DNA from: CAYFPX01 sp964501915
Lineage (GTDB): Bacteria > Myxococcota_A > UBA796 > CAJQPC01
DNA: 64,000 bases
NCBI GenBank assembly: GCA_964501915.1
Contig: CAZCVP010000002.1
Location: forward strand, 36,642-100,641
Direction: 5' to 3'
Positions 33,419 to 41,342 of this stretch are shown piece after piece. Made by a program: the position numbers and the translations under genes. Position 1 is the stretch's first letter, and every line of letters begins with the position of its first letter. The notes under the pieces were generated by a model that saw only the letters and a list, made by a program, of their open reading frames with translations, had not been told where the DNA came from and did not search any database.

Positions 33419-35170
33419 TCAATGATGGGTATCGCCGGTCGCAGACGTGCCCTGCCGATCCGCCCTCGCCTCTCCGAGCAGTCCTCGCACGACCTCCAGC
33501 AGCCTGGTGGGTCCGAAGGGCTTCTGGAGGACCGCCGTGCCCTGGACGCGCAGGGGTGGGCCGGCCAGTCCGGTGATGAACAGCACCCTCAGGCTCGGCT
33601 CCTCCGCCCTCAGCGCCTCGGCCAGCTCGGCTCCGCCGAGGCCTCCAGCCGACTGGAGGTCCGTGATCACCAGCTCGAAGTGATGGTCCGCCTGCCCGGC
33701 GAGGGTCAGCGCCTCCTGGCCCGTCCGGGCCTCGAAGACCTCGAAGCCGAAGTACCGCAGAGCCCCCGCCGTCACACCGAGCAGGTCCTGGCGATCCTGC
33801 ACCAGCAGGATGCGCCCGGTCTCCGAGCTGCGCTCCGCCGGGGCCTGCGCGACCCCTCTCGAGATGCGCAGGGTCTTCTCCTCGAAGGTGCAGGGCAGCA
33901 GCACCGTGAAGGTCGTGCCCTCCCCGGGAGCGCTGGCGACGCGGATGTCCCCGTCGTTCTGCTTCACGATGCCGTGCACGGTGGCCAGGCCGAGACCGGT
34001 GCCCTGGTCGCCCTTGGTCGTGTAGAACGGCTCGAAGATCCGGCTCTGGGTCTCCTCGTCCATGCCGACACCGGTGTCGGAGACCTCCAGGGCCACGTAC
34101 CCGTCCAGCGGGCCCCCCTCCTCCAGGCGCGTCCGGACCACGATCGGGCCCCCCCGGGGCATGGCGTCGCGAGCGTTGATCACCAGGTTCAGGAGCACCT
34201 GCTCGATCTGCCCCGGGTCCGCGCGGATCGGCCCGATGCCCTCGTCGCAGGCGACCACCAGGTCGTAGTCGTCGCCGACCAGCCGCTCGAGCATGCCGGA
34301 CATGTCCCGCGCGATGCCGTTGAGCTCGACCGGGCGGGGGCTCATGGGCTGCCGGCGGCCGAAGGCCAGGAGCTGTCGCGTCAGGGTGCAGCCGTTGTCG
34401 ACCGCCGCCAGCAGCGCGTCCATGCGGCGCAGGTCCCGCTCCCGCGTGAGCTGCGGACGGATCAGCTCGGCGGAGGAGACGATCACGGTGAGCAGGTTGT
34501 TGAAGTCGTGGGCCACGCCGGAGGCCAGGCGACCGAGACCCTCCATGCGGCGGGTCTCCCTGAGCTCGTGCTCCTTCTCCCGGAGGCGAGCCTCGACGGT
34601 CTGGCGCTCGTGGCGCTCGAGATCGAGCCGCATGTGACTGATCTGCCGTCCCTGCTGAGCCACGGTCCAGAGCACGCTGCCGACCACACCCAGGAGGCCG
34701 CTCACCAGCAGGGCCAGGAACACCAGGTAGATGCCCCGGTTCGGACGCCAGGCGACCAGGACCTGTCCCCTGGCGCCCGACCCCCTCAGCGGCACGGAGA
34801 GGCGATCGATGCGCAACAGGCCGAGCGCCTCCAGGGTCCGGCCGAAGGCCTTGTTCGACGGCACGCTGCGCACACGGAGGCGGGTGGAGCCGTCCGCCCG
34901 CTGGATCTCCAGGCCCCGATAGCGCTCGGCCTCGAGGATCGCCTGTCCCCAGGCCATGGCCCGCGTCGGCTCCTCCATGAAGTCCTGCAGGTCCATCAGC
35001 GCGGCGTAGGTACGCAGCCGGGTCTCGGCCTCCTGCGCCTCCCGCTGGGCGAAGAGGTTGGCGACCAGAGCCCCGAAGGTGGCCAGCGCGACCACCAGCA
35101 CGAAGGCCTGGGCCCACTGCCGACCCCGGCTCAGGGTCGGCTCGTCGCGGGTCTTCGCCGATGATCTCAT
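33419..35170 (-). CDS. Hybrid sensor histidine kinase with C-terminal receiver domain
   Basis: About 583 residues. The ATG at 35170 has GAGGA five bases before it. Two transmembrane helices (about 20-42 and 163-188) enclose a ~120-residue sensor. Then come the dimerisation box GVAHDFNNLLTVI (phospho-His), the N box LLNLVINARDAM, the G boxes DTGVGMDEE and GTGLGLATVHGIV, and a receiver domain from ~465 with phospho-acceptor Asp in LVITDLQS, ITG, and the Lys in LQKPF. The receiver's acidic pair is partly changed (LLVQDRQD). This PAS-less group of hybrid kinases is common in deltaproteobacteria. It is divergent from the selenoprotein gene, 46 bases away. Confidence 0.9.
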   Translation of the reverse strand: MRSSAKTRDEPTLSRGRQWAQAFVLVVALATFGALVANLFAQREAQEAETRLRTYAALMDLQDFMEEPTRAMAWGQAILEAERYRGLEIQRADGSTRLRVRSVPSNKAFGRTLEALGLLRIDRLSVPLRGSGARGQVLVAWRPNRGIYLVFLALLVSGLLGVVGSVLWTVAQQGRQISHMRLDLERHERQTVEARLREKEHELRETRRMEGLGRLASGVAHDFNNLLTVIVSSAELIRPQLTRERDLRRMDALLAAVDNGCTLTRQLLAFGRRQPMSPRPVELNGIARDMSGMLERLVGDDYDLVVACDEGIGPIRADPGQIEQVLLNLVINARDAMPRGGPIVVRTRLEEGGPLDGYVALEVSDTGVGMDEETQSRIFEPFYTTKGDQGTGLGLATVHGIVKQNDGDIRVASAPGEGTTFTVLLPCTFEEKTLRISRGVAQAPAERSSETGRILLVQDRQDLLGVTAGALRYFGFEVFEARTGQEALTLAGQADHHFELVITDLQSAGGLGGAELAEALRAEEPSLRVLFITGLAGPPLRVQGTAVLQKPFGPTRLLEVVRGLLGEARADRQGTSATGDTHH

Positions 35171-35216
35171 GCGTCCTCGTCGGCGATAGGGTAGCAGGCA
35201 CCTGTCGGAGGCTGCC

Positions 35217-35561
35217 GTGCTCGAGCTGATCTGCAAGCGAACCTGAAGCACCTGTCGCAAGGCGGTCGCCTTGCTCCAGGCCCACGAGGTCCCGTTCACC
35301 TACCGGGAGTACACCCAGGAGCCGCTGACGGTGGCCGAGCTCGAGCGGGTCTTCGCCCTGCTCGGGGTGGCCCCCAAGGCGCTGCTGCGCAGGCGTGACG
35401 CCGCCTACAAGGCGCTGGGCCTCACGGGTGCCGAGCCCGACAGCGTGCTCATCGGCCACATGGCGGAGCACCCCACCCTGCTCCAGCGCCCGATCGGCGT
35501 GCGGGGTGACCGGGCTGTGGTCGGTCGGCCTCCTGCGGCCCTGCTGGAGCTGGTGGACTGA
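35217..35561 (+). CDS. Probable selenoprotein: ArsC/Spx-family thiol reductase with UGA-encoded Sec
   Basis: A 114-residue thioredoxin-fold protein if the TGA at 35244 is read as selenocysteine. The GTG start at 35217 sits five bases after a perfect GGAGG. Codons 1-9 read MLELICKRT, then TGA, then STCRKAVALL, so the TGA stands exactly where the catalytic Cys of ArsC/YffB-type reductases occurs (CSTCRKA in relatives). The downstream half matches the family: YKALGL, LIGHMAEHPTLLQRPI and VVGRPPAALLELV, including the conserved 'HP.L..RP' arginine region. A SECIS-like hairpin follows the TGA directly. The family reduces arsenate or acts as a glutaredoxin-dependent reductase; the substrate here is unknown. 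If TGA is a true stop or a base error, only the part from 35271 (TTG) remains, without its active site. Confidence 0.8.
35244..35280 (+). promoter_or_regulatory. Bacterial SECIS-like hairpin after in-frame UGA
   Basis: Immediately downstream of TGA (35244-35246), CCTG (35251-35254) pairs with CAGG (35277-35280), a TC/TC internal loop follows, then a 7-bp perfect stem GCAAGGC/GCCTTGC (35257-35263, 35268-35274) closes a GGTC loop (35264-35267). The distance from UGA to loop is 17 nt, and the loop begins with G. Both match the bacterial SECIS rules, and GGUC also occurs in the loop of the E. coli fdhF SECIS. SelB with Sec-tRNA would read the UGA here. Confidence 0.78.
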
Positions 35562-35571
35562 GCCGGGGCGC

Positions 35572-36942
35572 TCAGAACCGAAGCCGGGTCCCCACCCCCA
35601 CGTGGGAGATGCCGCCGAAGGGGTGCAGACTGCTGTCCGCTGGGGCGACACCGTAGGTCACTCCCGCCCAGCTCTCCACCACGTCGGCGTGCAGCCAGTC
35701 GACCCGGACCGTGCCCAGGGCGCCCCGGGCGTCGGTGAGCACCTGGGCGCTCAGCGCCGCGGCCGGGCGCAGGCTCCAGCGCAGGGCGAGCACGCCGTAG
35801 TCCCCCAGGTCCTGGCGCTGGCGCTCCGTGGGGAAGCCGTGCAGCCACTGGAGGTTGACGTAGACCGGACCGAAGCCCCGGTCCAGGCCGACGACCCACC
35901 GGCCATAGGGGCGCCCGTCCTGGGTCACGACCGTGGGCAGCGGGTCCGGGACCTCCTCGATGGTCCCCAGCCTCTCCAGGCTCTGGAGCTGGGAGGGGCT
36001 GAAGGTCACCTCGGTCGCGGCCGGCATGACCAGCGCCGCCTCGACCCAGCCCGTGAGCATCCAGGGAAGCTCGCCGAGCCACTCCACGCCCACCTGGGTC
36101 AGGCGGGGGTAGGCGATCGGAATGCCCAGGTCGACCTTCTGGTTGTCGGTGGAGAAGCCGGTGATGCGGACCTCACCTTCGACCTGGGGGAGCGAGTCGC
36201 GGCCCCGGTAGACCGAGAGCGCGAAGTCCCCCACGGGCGACGCATAGGAGAGCCGGCCCCCGACCGAGACCTCCGCCAGCCGGTCGGGCTCCCGCTCCAC
36301 CCGGCTCTCGATGCTGCGGACCTCCACCCCGTCGGCGCCGGTGTCGAGCTCCTCGAGCATCTCCTCGCCGTCGCTCATCAGGTCCACGCCGTCGGCCGGC
36401 AGCCAGGCCGGGACGTGCCAGGGCGCCAGGTGGACCTCCGCCCGCACCGGACCGCGGTGGAACTCCGCGGACAGCAGCGGGATGGCCAGTCGCTCCCCGA
36501 AGGAGCTCGGGTCCTCGAGGTCGTAGGGGTTCACCACGTCGACCGGGTGGAAGCCGGACGCCACCCCCCAGTTGAGCTTGCGGGCACCGACGACCAGGTC
36601 CAGCCCGTCCAGTCCGAGGTCGTAGAGACCGACCCAGGCGTCGTGGACCTTCAGGCTCACCGGCTGCTGGGTGTCCGGATCGCCGGCGTCCTCCAGCCAG
36701 GCCACCCCGGACGGGCCGTGGAGGCGGGCGTCCAGCGCCAGCTTCGCCGCCGCCCGGTCTCCCTGGCGAGCCTCGACATGCCCCCCGGCCACGGCGAAGT
36801 CGTGCAGATCGAGCCAGGGGCAGTCCCCGAAGTAGGGCACGACCTGGCAGCTCAGCCCGAGCCGGAGGTTCGCCTCGACGAACCCCCCGGCCTCGACCTC
36901 CTGGGCCTGCGCGGGCGACAGCCCCAGGAGGAGGAGAATCAT
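35572..36942 (-). CDS. Outer-membrane beta-barrel protein, DUF1302-like
   Basis: A 456-residue exported protein with a signal ending AQA-Q. The core contains VVGARKLNWGVASGFHPVDVVNPYDLEDPSSFGERLAIPLL (residues ~120-160), the pattern of DUF1302-type barrels ('GR...WG...NP.D...P'), and many alternating strands. It ends in a terminal Phe (GVGTRLRF), as barrels do. Such proteins often occur with LolA-like carrier proteins and MMPL transporters in lipid-trafficking clusters. A LolA-like gene and a lipoprotein precede it here, but no MMPL gene is seen. Confidence 0.72.
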   Translation of the reverse strand: MILLLLGLSPAQAQEVEAGGFVEANLRLGLSCQVVPYFGDCPWLDLHDFAVAGGHVEARQGDRAAAKLALDARLHGPSGVAWLEDAGDPDTQQPVSLKVHDAWVGLYDLGLDGLDLVVGARKLNWGVASGFHPVDVVNPYDLEDPSSFGERLAIPLLSAEFHRGPVRAEVHLAPWHVPAWLPADGVDLMSDGEEMLEELDTGADGVEVRSIESRVEREPDRLAEVSVGGRLSYASPVGDFALSVYRGRDSLPQVEGEVRITGFSTDNQKVDLGIPIAYPRLTQVGVEWLGELPWMLTGWVEAALVMPAATEVTFSPSQLQSLERLGTIEEVPDPLPTVVTQDGRPYGRWVVGLDRGFGPVYVNLQWLHGFPTERQRQDLGDYGVLALRWSLRPAAALSAQVLTDARGALGTVRVDWLHADVVESWAGVTYGVAPADSSLHPFGGISHVGVGTRLRF

Positions 36943-36943
36943 C

Positions 36944-37477
36944 TCAGTCCGCGTCGGCCGCCTGGTTCGCGCCGGTCAGCGACAGGGTGATGTCACAGGA
37001 GTCGTCGGTGTCCAGGGTCACCGCCGGGCAGTCGTCGTGCTCGAAGCCGGAGGTGGTGAGCACCGCCGAGGCCTCGATGTTGTCGGCGTCGAGCACGGTG
37101 ACGTCGACGTTGACGACCATGTCCACCGTGCAGTCGCCGTAGCTGTCCGCGTCGAGCACGACGTCGATCTGGGTGGCGTCGGCGATGACGATCTGGTCCT
37201 CGGCGTCGCCCTGCTCCCAGGTCACGTCGAGATCGGAGAAGGGGTCCTGCAGCGTGACGGTGCTGTCGGCCGGCAGGTCCTCGAAGGCGGGCAGGTCGAC
37301 CGCGTTCTGGAAGTCGGTGGGGGTGCCCTCGGGCATGAAGATGACGCTGAAGGTGCCGTCGTAGCAGTCGTCCTTCACGTCCTGGATGGTGATGGTGAAG
37401 GTACCGCCCTCATAGGCGGCCTCGGTGTCGTCTTCGGTGCAGCCGCCGATGAGGGCGAGCAGGGTGAGGCTGAGCAT
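36944..37477 (-). CDS. Acidic lipoprotein of unknown function
   Basis: A 177-residue protein with a lipobox LIGGC at residue ~13. The mature part is Asp/Thr-rich and strand-like (TFTITIQDVKDDCYDGTFSVIFMP), with conserved-looking cysteines (DDC, GDC, DDC, DSC) that may pair as disulfides. It lies between the LolA-like gene and the barrel gene with one- and 18-base gaps, so it belongs to that operon. Function is unknown. Confidence 0.72.
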   Translation of the reverse strand: MLSLTLLALIGGCTEDDTEAAYEGGTFTITIQDVKDDCYDGTFSVIFMPEGTPTDFQNAVDLPAFEDLPADSTVTLQDPFSDLDVTWEQGDAEDQIVIADATQIDVVLDADSYGDCTVDMVVNVDVTVLDADNIEASAVLTTSGFEHDDCPAVTLDTDDSCDITLSLTGANQAADAD

Positions 37478-37495
37478 GGTTCGTCTCCTGGGTTC

Positions 37496-38200
37496 TCAGC
37501 GTTGGAGGTTGGTCAGGGTGAAGACCTCGTCGTGCAGTCCGAGATCGGTCTCGGCGCTGGACACGGTGGCCACGGTGAGACCGCCATCGGTGAGGTCGTG
37601 GACCTCGAAGCGGTGGGCGAGCTGGCGGCTGCCGACGAGGCGGAAGTCGGACATCTCCAGGCGCCGCAGGGCGGTGCCCTCGCCGTCGAGCACCTCGATG
37701 CGGGCGGCGAGGTGGTCCTCGGCACGGATCCAGAGGCGCACCGGGTCCTCCTCGGAGGGGTCACGAGGCGTGAGGCTGAGCTCGACGAGGCCCTCGTCAC
37801 GCCCCGCGACCTCGGCGGTGAAGTCCTCGGACCAGCTCAGCCGGGCGAGGTCCTCCACCGAGAAGTCGGTGCCCAGGAAGGCGTCGTCCCGCCGCTCACC
37901 GACGACCCGACGCGCCCGGCCGTAGGCCGGCATGTAGAGGTAGACCGTGTCCCCGTCCGGCACGAGCAGCCCGGTGCCCGCCAGGCGAGCGGGCGCGGTG
38001 TAGCGGACCAGGCGCATCTCTCCGCCCTTCTGCCAGATCTCGAGGGTGCGCTCCGCGGTGTTGCCGCGCCGGTCGGTGACCTCCAGGTCCATCACGACGT
38101 GGCCGTCCACCGCCGCGGCCTGGGCGGCGTCGCAGCGGGCCAGCAGGGCACTGCCGTCCTCGGCGAAGCTCAGCGAGAAGAGGGCGAACAGCACCGACAT
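37496..38200 (-). CDS. Outer-membrane lipoprotein-sorting protein (LolA-like fold)
   Basis: A 234-residue periplasmic protein with a signal ending SFA-E. The body follows the COG2834/TP_0789 family: VVMDLEVTDRRGNTAERTLEIWQKG, MRLVRYTAPARLAGTGLLVPDGDTVYLYMPAYGRARRV (residues ~63-101) and SVEDLARLSW, a concave beta-sheet fold that carries lipid or lipoprotein across the periplasm. It is the first gene of a minus-strand operon with the lipoprotein and the DUF1302-like barrel. Confidence 0.85.
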   Translation of the reverse strand: MSVLFALFSLSFAEDGSALLARCDAAQAAAVDGHVVMDLEVTDRRGNTAERTLEIWQKGGEMRLVRYTAPARLAGTGLLVPDGDTVYLYMPAYGRARRVVGERRDDAFLGTDFSVEDLARLSWSEDFTAEVAGRDEGLVELSLTPRDPSEEDPVRLWIRAEDHLAARIEVLDGEGTALRRLEMSDFRLVGSRQLAHRFEVHDLTDGGLTVATVSSAETDLGLHDEVFTLTNLQR

Positions 38201-38235
38201 CGGGAGAGGCTAACGTGCGCGGCTATGCTGTCCGC

Positions 38236-38436
38236 ATGACCGTCGGAGAACCCAGCGCCGCCGCCCGGGCGATGGTCCAGGTCCTGCGCGCAGCCCTGCG
38301 CAGGGTTCCAGCCCCCGTGCGGCGTCGCCTGGACGACCGCGTCTTCTACGCGGTCCACCAGCTCACGAGGGTGACCAACGACCACTACCCCGGGGCGACC
38401 CCGTCACCGGGGGACGGGGGTGACCTCACTCGGTGA
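38236..38436 (+). CDS. Small basic hypothetical protein (66 aa)
   Basis: The ATG at 38236 has no strong ribosome site. The product starts MTVGEPSAAARAMVQVLRAALRR and continues with a basic amphipathic helix, then VFYAVHQLTRVTNDHYPGAT and a Gly-rich end. Support is modest: coding-like composition and a gap between two minus-strand genes. The 3' end overlaps the convergent lipoprotein gene by 11 bases. GTG at 38215 is an alternative start. Confidence 0.4.
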   Translation: MTVGEPSAAARAMVQVLRAALRRVPAPVRRRLDDRVFYAVHQLTRVTNDHYPGATPSPGDGGDLTR

Positions 38437-38974
38437 CCCAGCCCCCGGTGTCGTCTCCGCCGGTGCCCGTCTCGGTGTCGGTGCCCCCGCCGCCCGACCA
38501 GGCCGCCGGCGAGCCGACGTGGGCGTCGAGGGTCAGGCGGAGCACGCCGCTGTTGCTGGCCGCGTCCCCGAGCACCGTCGCGGTCACGTCGTCCACGAAG
38601 CCCTCGCTGACCTGGACCGTGCCGCCGGTGGCGAAGGTGCCCTCGGTCCACTCCAGCTCCCCCTTGGTGACCCGAGCCGTGAGGTCGTCCTCCCCGAAGA
38701 CGTGGGTGGCGTTCACGCTGGGGACCGTGAGCTCCACGACCCCCGCCGCGGCGTCCTCGTAGGTCACAGCGATCGACAGGCGGTCGCCGCGCGCCGTGCG
38801 GCAGGCGAGGCCCGCCGTCGGTGCGTGGTCGACATCGTCGATGCTGAAGCGGTAGACCGTGAACGTGGCCTCGCCCGGCCACAGCCCCTCGGTGCAGGGG
38901 TTGTCGGCGATGTCGTAGCCGCTGTCCCCACCCGCGGAGCCACCGCAGGCCATCCACACCGCCCAGACGAGCAT
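38426..38974 (-). CDS. Lipoprotein with Thr/Gly-rich tail, unknown function
   Basis: A 182-residue protein with lipobox WMACGG at residue ~10. Mature sequence includes WPGEATFTVYRFSIDDVDHAPTAGLACRTARGD and a strand-rich middle, ending in the low-complexity GGGGTDTETGTGGDDTGGW seen in many deltaproteobacterial surface lipoproteins. No domain is recognised. It is divergent from pyrF. Confidence 0.68.
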   Translation of the reverse strand: MLVWAVWMACGGSAGGDSGYDIADNPCTEGLWPGEATFTVYRFSIDDVDHAPTAGLACRTARGDRLSIAVTYEDAAAGVVELTVPSVNATHVFGEDDLTARVTKGELEWTEGTFATGGTVQVSEGFVDDVTATVLGDAASNSGVLRLTLDAHVGSPAAWSGGGGTDTETGTGGDDTGGWVTE

Positions 38975-39023
38975 GCCGACTCCTCGGGGCCCAGGTTAGC
39001 TCGACTCGGGCACCGGAGGTCGC

Positions 39024-39902
39024 ATGTTGTCGTTTGCCGAGCGCCTCCAGGCCGCCGTCGAGCGCACGGCGCCGGTCTGCGTGGGCCTCGATCCCCGCCT
39101 GGAGCTGCTGCCCCGCCCCCTGCGGGAGCGCTTCGAGCACAAGTCGGGCGAGGCCCGTCGCCTCGCCGCCGCCGAGGCGCTGGCGGACTGGTGCGCCGTG
39201 GTCATCGACGAGGTGGTCGACCGCGTGCCGGCGATCAAGCCCCAGGTCGCCTTCTTCGAGCAGCTCGGAGCGGCGGGATGGGCGGTGCTCGAGGTCACCG
39301 TAGCCGCCGCTCGGCGGCGGGGACTGCTGGTGATCCTCGACGCCAAGCGCGGGGACATCGGGTCCACGGCCGAGGGCTATGCGCGGGCCCTGCTGGACGA
39401 CGGCGGCCCGATCGGCGCCGACGCCCTGACCGTGTCTCCCTACCTGGGCCAGGACTCCCTGGAGCCCTTCGTGGACCGCGCCCGGGCGGGCAAGGGGCTC
39501 TTCGTGCTCCTGCGGACCTCGAACCCCGGGGGCACCGCCCTGCAGCGGGGCGCCCTGTCGGAGCAGGTCGCCACCTGGATCCGAGGCTGGAACGAAGAGC
39601 TGGCCGGAGCCTCCGGCTATGGACCCGTGGGAGCGGTGGTCGGCGCCACCCTGGCCGAGGAGATCCCCCACTGGCGCGCCTCGATGCCCCGAACCTGGTT
39701 CCTCGTGCCGGGCTACGGCGCCCAGGGCGCGAGCGCTGCGGACTGCCGCCCCTGCTTCGATGCCCGCGGCCTGGGAGCCCTCGTGAACAGCTCCCGGGGC
39801 GTGACCTTCCCCACTCCCGCCGAGCGCGATTGGTACGACGAGGCGCCAAGACCTGTCCTGCGCCGCCATCTGGACGCATTGTTGGCGGACTTCGCCCCCT
39901 AA
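39024..39902 (+). CDS. pyrF: Orotidine 5'-phosphate decarboxylase, group 2
   Basis: A 292-residue TIM-barrel enzyme that converts OMP to UMP, the last step of pyrimidine synthesis. It has VCVGLDPRLELLP near the start, AIKPQVAFFEQ, the catalytic loop LVILDAKRGDIGSTAEGYA (Asp-Lys-Arg-Gly-Asp), and LTVSPYLGQDSLEPF. The length and the DAKRGDIG form fit the longer group 2 (PyrF2) enzymes. The ATG has GGAGG upstream. Confidence 0.95.
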   Translation: MLSFAERLQAAVERTAPVCVGLDPRLELLPRPLRERFEHKSGEARRLAAAEALADWCAVVIDEVVDRVPAIKPQVAFFEQLGAAGWAVLEVTVAAARRRGLLVILDAKRGDIGSTAEGYARALLDDGGPIGADALTVSPYLGQDSLEPFVDRARAGKGLFVLLRTSNPGGTALQRGALSEQVATWIRGWNEELAGASGYGPVGAVVGATLAEEIPHWRASMPRTWFLVPGYGAQGASAADCRPCFDARGLGALVNSSRGVTFPTPAERDWYDEAPRPVLRRHLDALLADFAP

Positions 39903-39939
39903 GACTCCCTGCACGATAGGGCATCGCCAGGAGGTCACC

Positions 39940-40731
39940 ATGACACGTCTCCCCGCGATCCTCCTCTTCAGCCTGGGGCTGGTCGGCTGCGTCCCGCGCG
40001 GCACCTTCTCCGCCGTCCTCACCGACGGACTCTCCGGCGAGCCGGTCTCCGAGCTCCGGGTCCTGGCCCGGGCCGAGACCGACGACCTGACCTGCAAGGT
40101 CCTGGAGGGCAAGACCAACGCCCAGGGCCAGGTCACCATCGAGGGGACCTGCGGCGACGCCACCTACCGGGTGGAGGCCGCGGACCGCACCTGGGTGATC
40201 GCCGACGTCCCGGACTTCGAGGGCTCGGCGGGCCTGGTCGACGGTGCCTTCAAGACCTGGCGGGCACCGAAGGGCAGCGGCGTCTACCTGCTCACCGATG
40301 ACTCCCTGTCACCGGTCCGGACCGCCAGCGACATGAGCACCCTCGACCTCTGGGAGACCGAAGAGCAGGTGCGCTACCCCGAGGGCATCCCCCGTCGCGT
40401 CTCCAAGGTCGAGGACGGCAGCCACCTGCTGATCGTCGGCGCCGACGACGTGGGCCGCCTGGAGTGGCAGCCCCTCATCAAGCACGACGGAGAGCTGCGC
40501 TTCGGCAACAAGGAGCACTACTTCGACATGGACCCCTGGTGGTACGTCGGCATGCGCTTCACCACCAAGACCGAGCACGAGAGGGTCGAAGCCACCCTCG
40601 ACACCGGCAAGGTCATCGACGTGGAGACCGGTGACCGGGCCTTCCGCTACGTCGCCGGTGGCGCCCTGCCCGCCGGCCGCTACGCGCTGGTCGGTCCCGA
40701 GGATCGGCGGACCTATATCCTGGACTTCTAG
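39940..40731 (+). CDS. Lipoprotein with carboxypeptidase-regulatory-like N-terminal domain
   Basis: A 263-residue protein with lipobox LGLVGC and an AGGAGG site before its ATG. Residues ~25-85 (FSAVLTDGLSGEPVSELRVLARAE, then TNAQGQVTIEGTCGDATYRVE) look like a carboxypeptidase-regulatory/transthyretin-type beta-sandwich. The remainder is unassigned and contains Trp/Asp-rich stretches (EHYFDMDPWWYVGM). It may be co-transcribed with pyrF. Confidence 0.68.
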   Translation: MTRLPAILLFSLGLVGCVPRGTFSAVLTDGLSGEPVSELRVLARAETDDLTCKVLEGKTNAQGQVTIEGTCGDATYRVEAADRTWVIADVPDFEGSAGLVDGAFKTWRAPKGSGVYLLTDDSLSPVRTASDMSTLDLWETEEQVRYPEGIPRRVSKVEDGSHLLIVGADDVGRLEWQPLIKHDGELRFGNKEHYFDMDPWWYVGMRFTTKTEHERVEATLDTGKVIDVETGDRAFRYVAGGALPAGRYALVGPEDRRTYILDF

Positions 40732-40766
40732 CGTGGGTTAGACGGCACCGTGACAGGAGCCTGACC

Positions 40767-41018
40767 ATGTTCGAAGTCCCGCGCCTCAAGCAGCTCATCG
40801 AAGAGGGCATCGGCGACTGCACGGCCCATGTGCAGTCCGACGACGGAGAGCACTTCTCCGCCCAGGTTGTGAGCGCCCGCTTCGAGGGCCTGAACCGGGT
40901 GAAGCAGCACCAACTGGTCTACGGAGCCATCGGTGCCTACATCGGCCGCGAGATCCACGCCCTGGCCCTGGCCACCTTCACCCCAGGGGCGTGGAGCGCC
41001 CGACCCGGCAAGGAGTAG
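40767..41018 (+). CDS. BolA family protein
   Basis: An 83-residue protein of the BolA fold: RLKQLIEEGIGDCTAHVQSDDGEHFSAQVVSARFEGL, then NRVKQHQLVYGAIGAYIGREIHALALAT with the conserved 'R...H..vy..l' helix-helix element. BolA proteins bind iron-sulfur clusters together with CGFS monothiol glutaredoxins, and one follows three bases downstream. Confidence 0.93.
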   Translation: MFEVPRLKQLIEEGIGDCTAHVQSDDGEHFSAQVVSARFEGLNRVKQHQLVYGAIGAYIGREIHALALATFTPGAWSARPGKE

Positions 41019-41021
41019 CCC

Positions 41022-41342
41022 GTGACCGACGACCTCAAGGTCCGCATCGACAGCCTCGTCCAGGACAACACAGTCCTCCTCTTCATGAAGGGCAACAAGT
41101 TCTTCCCCCAGTGCGGCTTCTCGGCCCGCGCCGTGAGCATCCTCCAGCAGCTCAGCGTCCCGTTCCACACGGTCGACGTGCTGCAGGACCCGGAGATCCG
41201 GCAGGGCATCAAGGAGTACGGAAACTGGCCGACCATCCCCCAGCTCTACGTGAAGGGCGAGCTGGTCGGAGGCTCCGACATCCTGATGGAGATGTACCAG
41301 ACCGGCGAGCTGCAGACCCTGGTGCAGGGCGAGCAGGGGTGA
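41022..41342 (+). CDS. grxD: Monothiol glutaredoxin, CGFS type (Grx4/GrxD)
   Basis: A 106-residue glutaredoxin with the CGFS active site in FMKGNKFFPQCGFSARAVSILQ, the conserved WPTIPQLYVKGELVGGSDIL and a Gly-Gly turn for glutathione. CGFS proteins bridge a [2Fe-2S] cluster with BolA and pass it on. The start is GTG at 41022. Its stop overlaps the next gene. Confidence 0.95.
   Translation: MTDDLKVRIDSLVQDNTVLLFMKGNKFFPQCGFSARAVSILQQLSVPFHTVDVLQDPEIRQGIKEYGNWPTIPQLYVKGELVGGSDILMEMYQTGELQTLVQGEQG

Noticed and set aside
35271..35561. A 96-codon gene starting at TTG
   Set aside because: It would begin inside the first helix of the thioredoxin fold, without the active site. The GTG at 35217 has a perfect ribosome site and the intervening TGA is explained as Sec.
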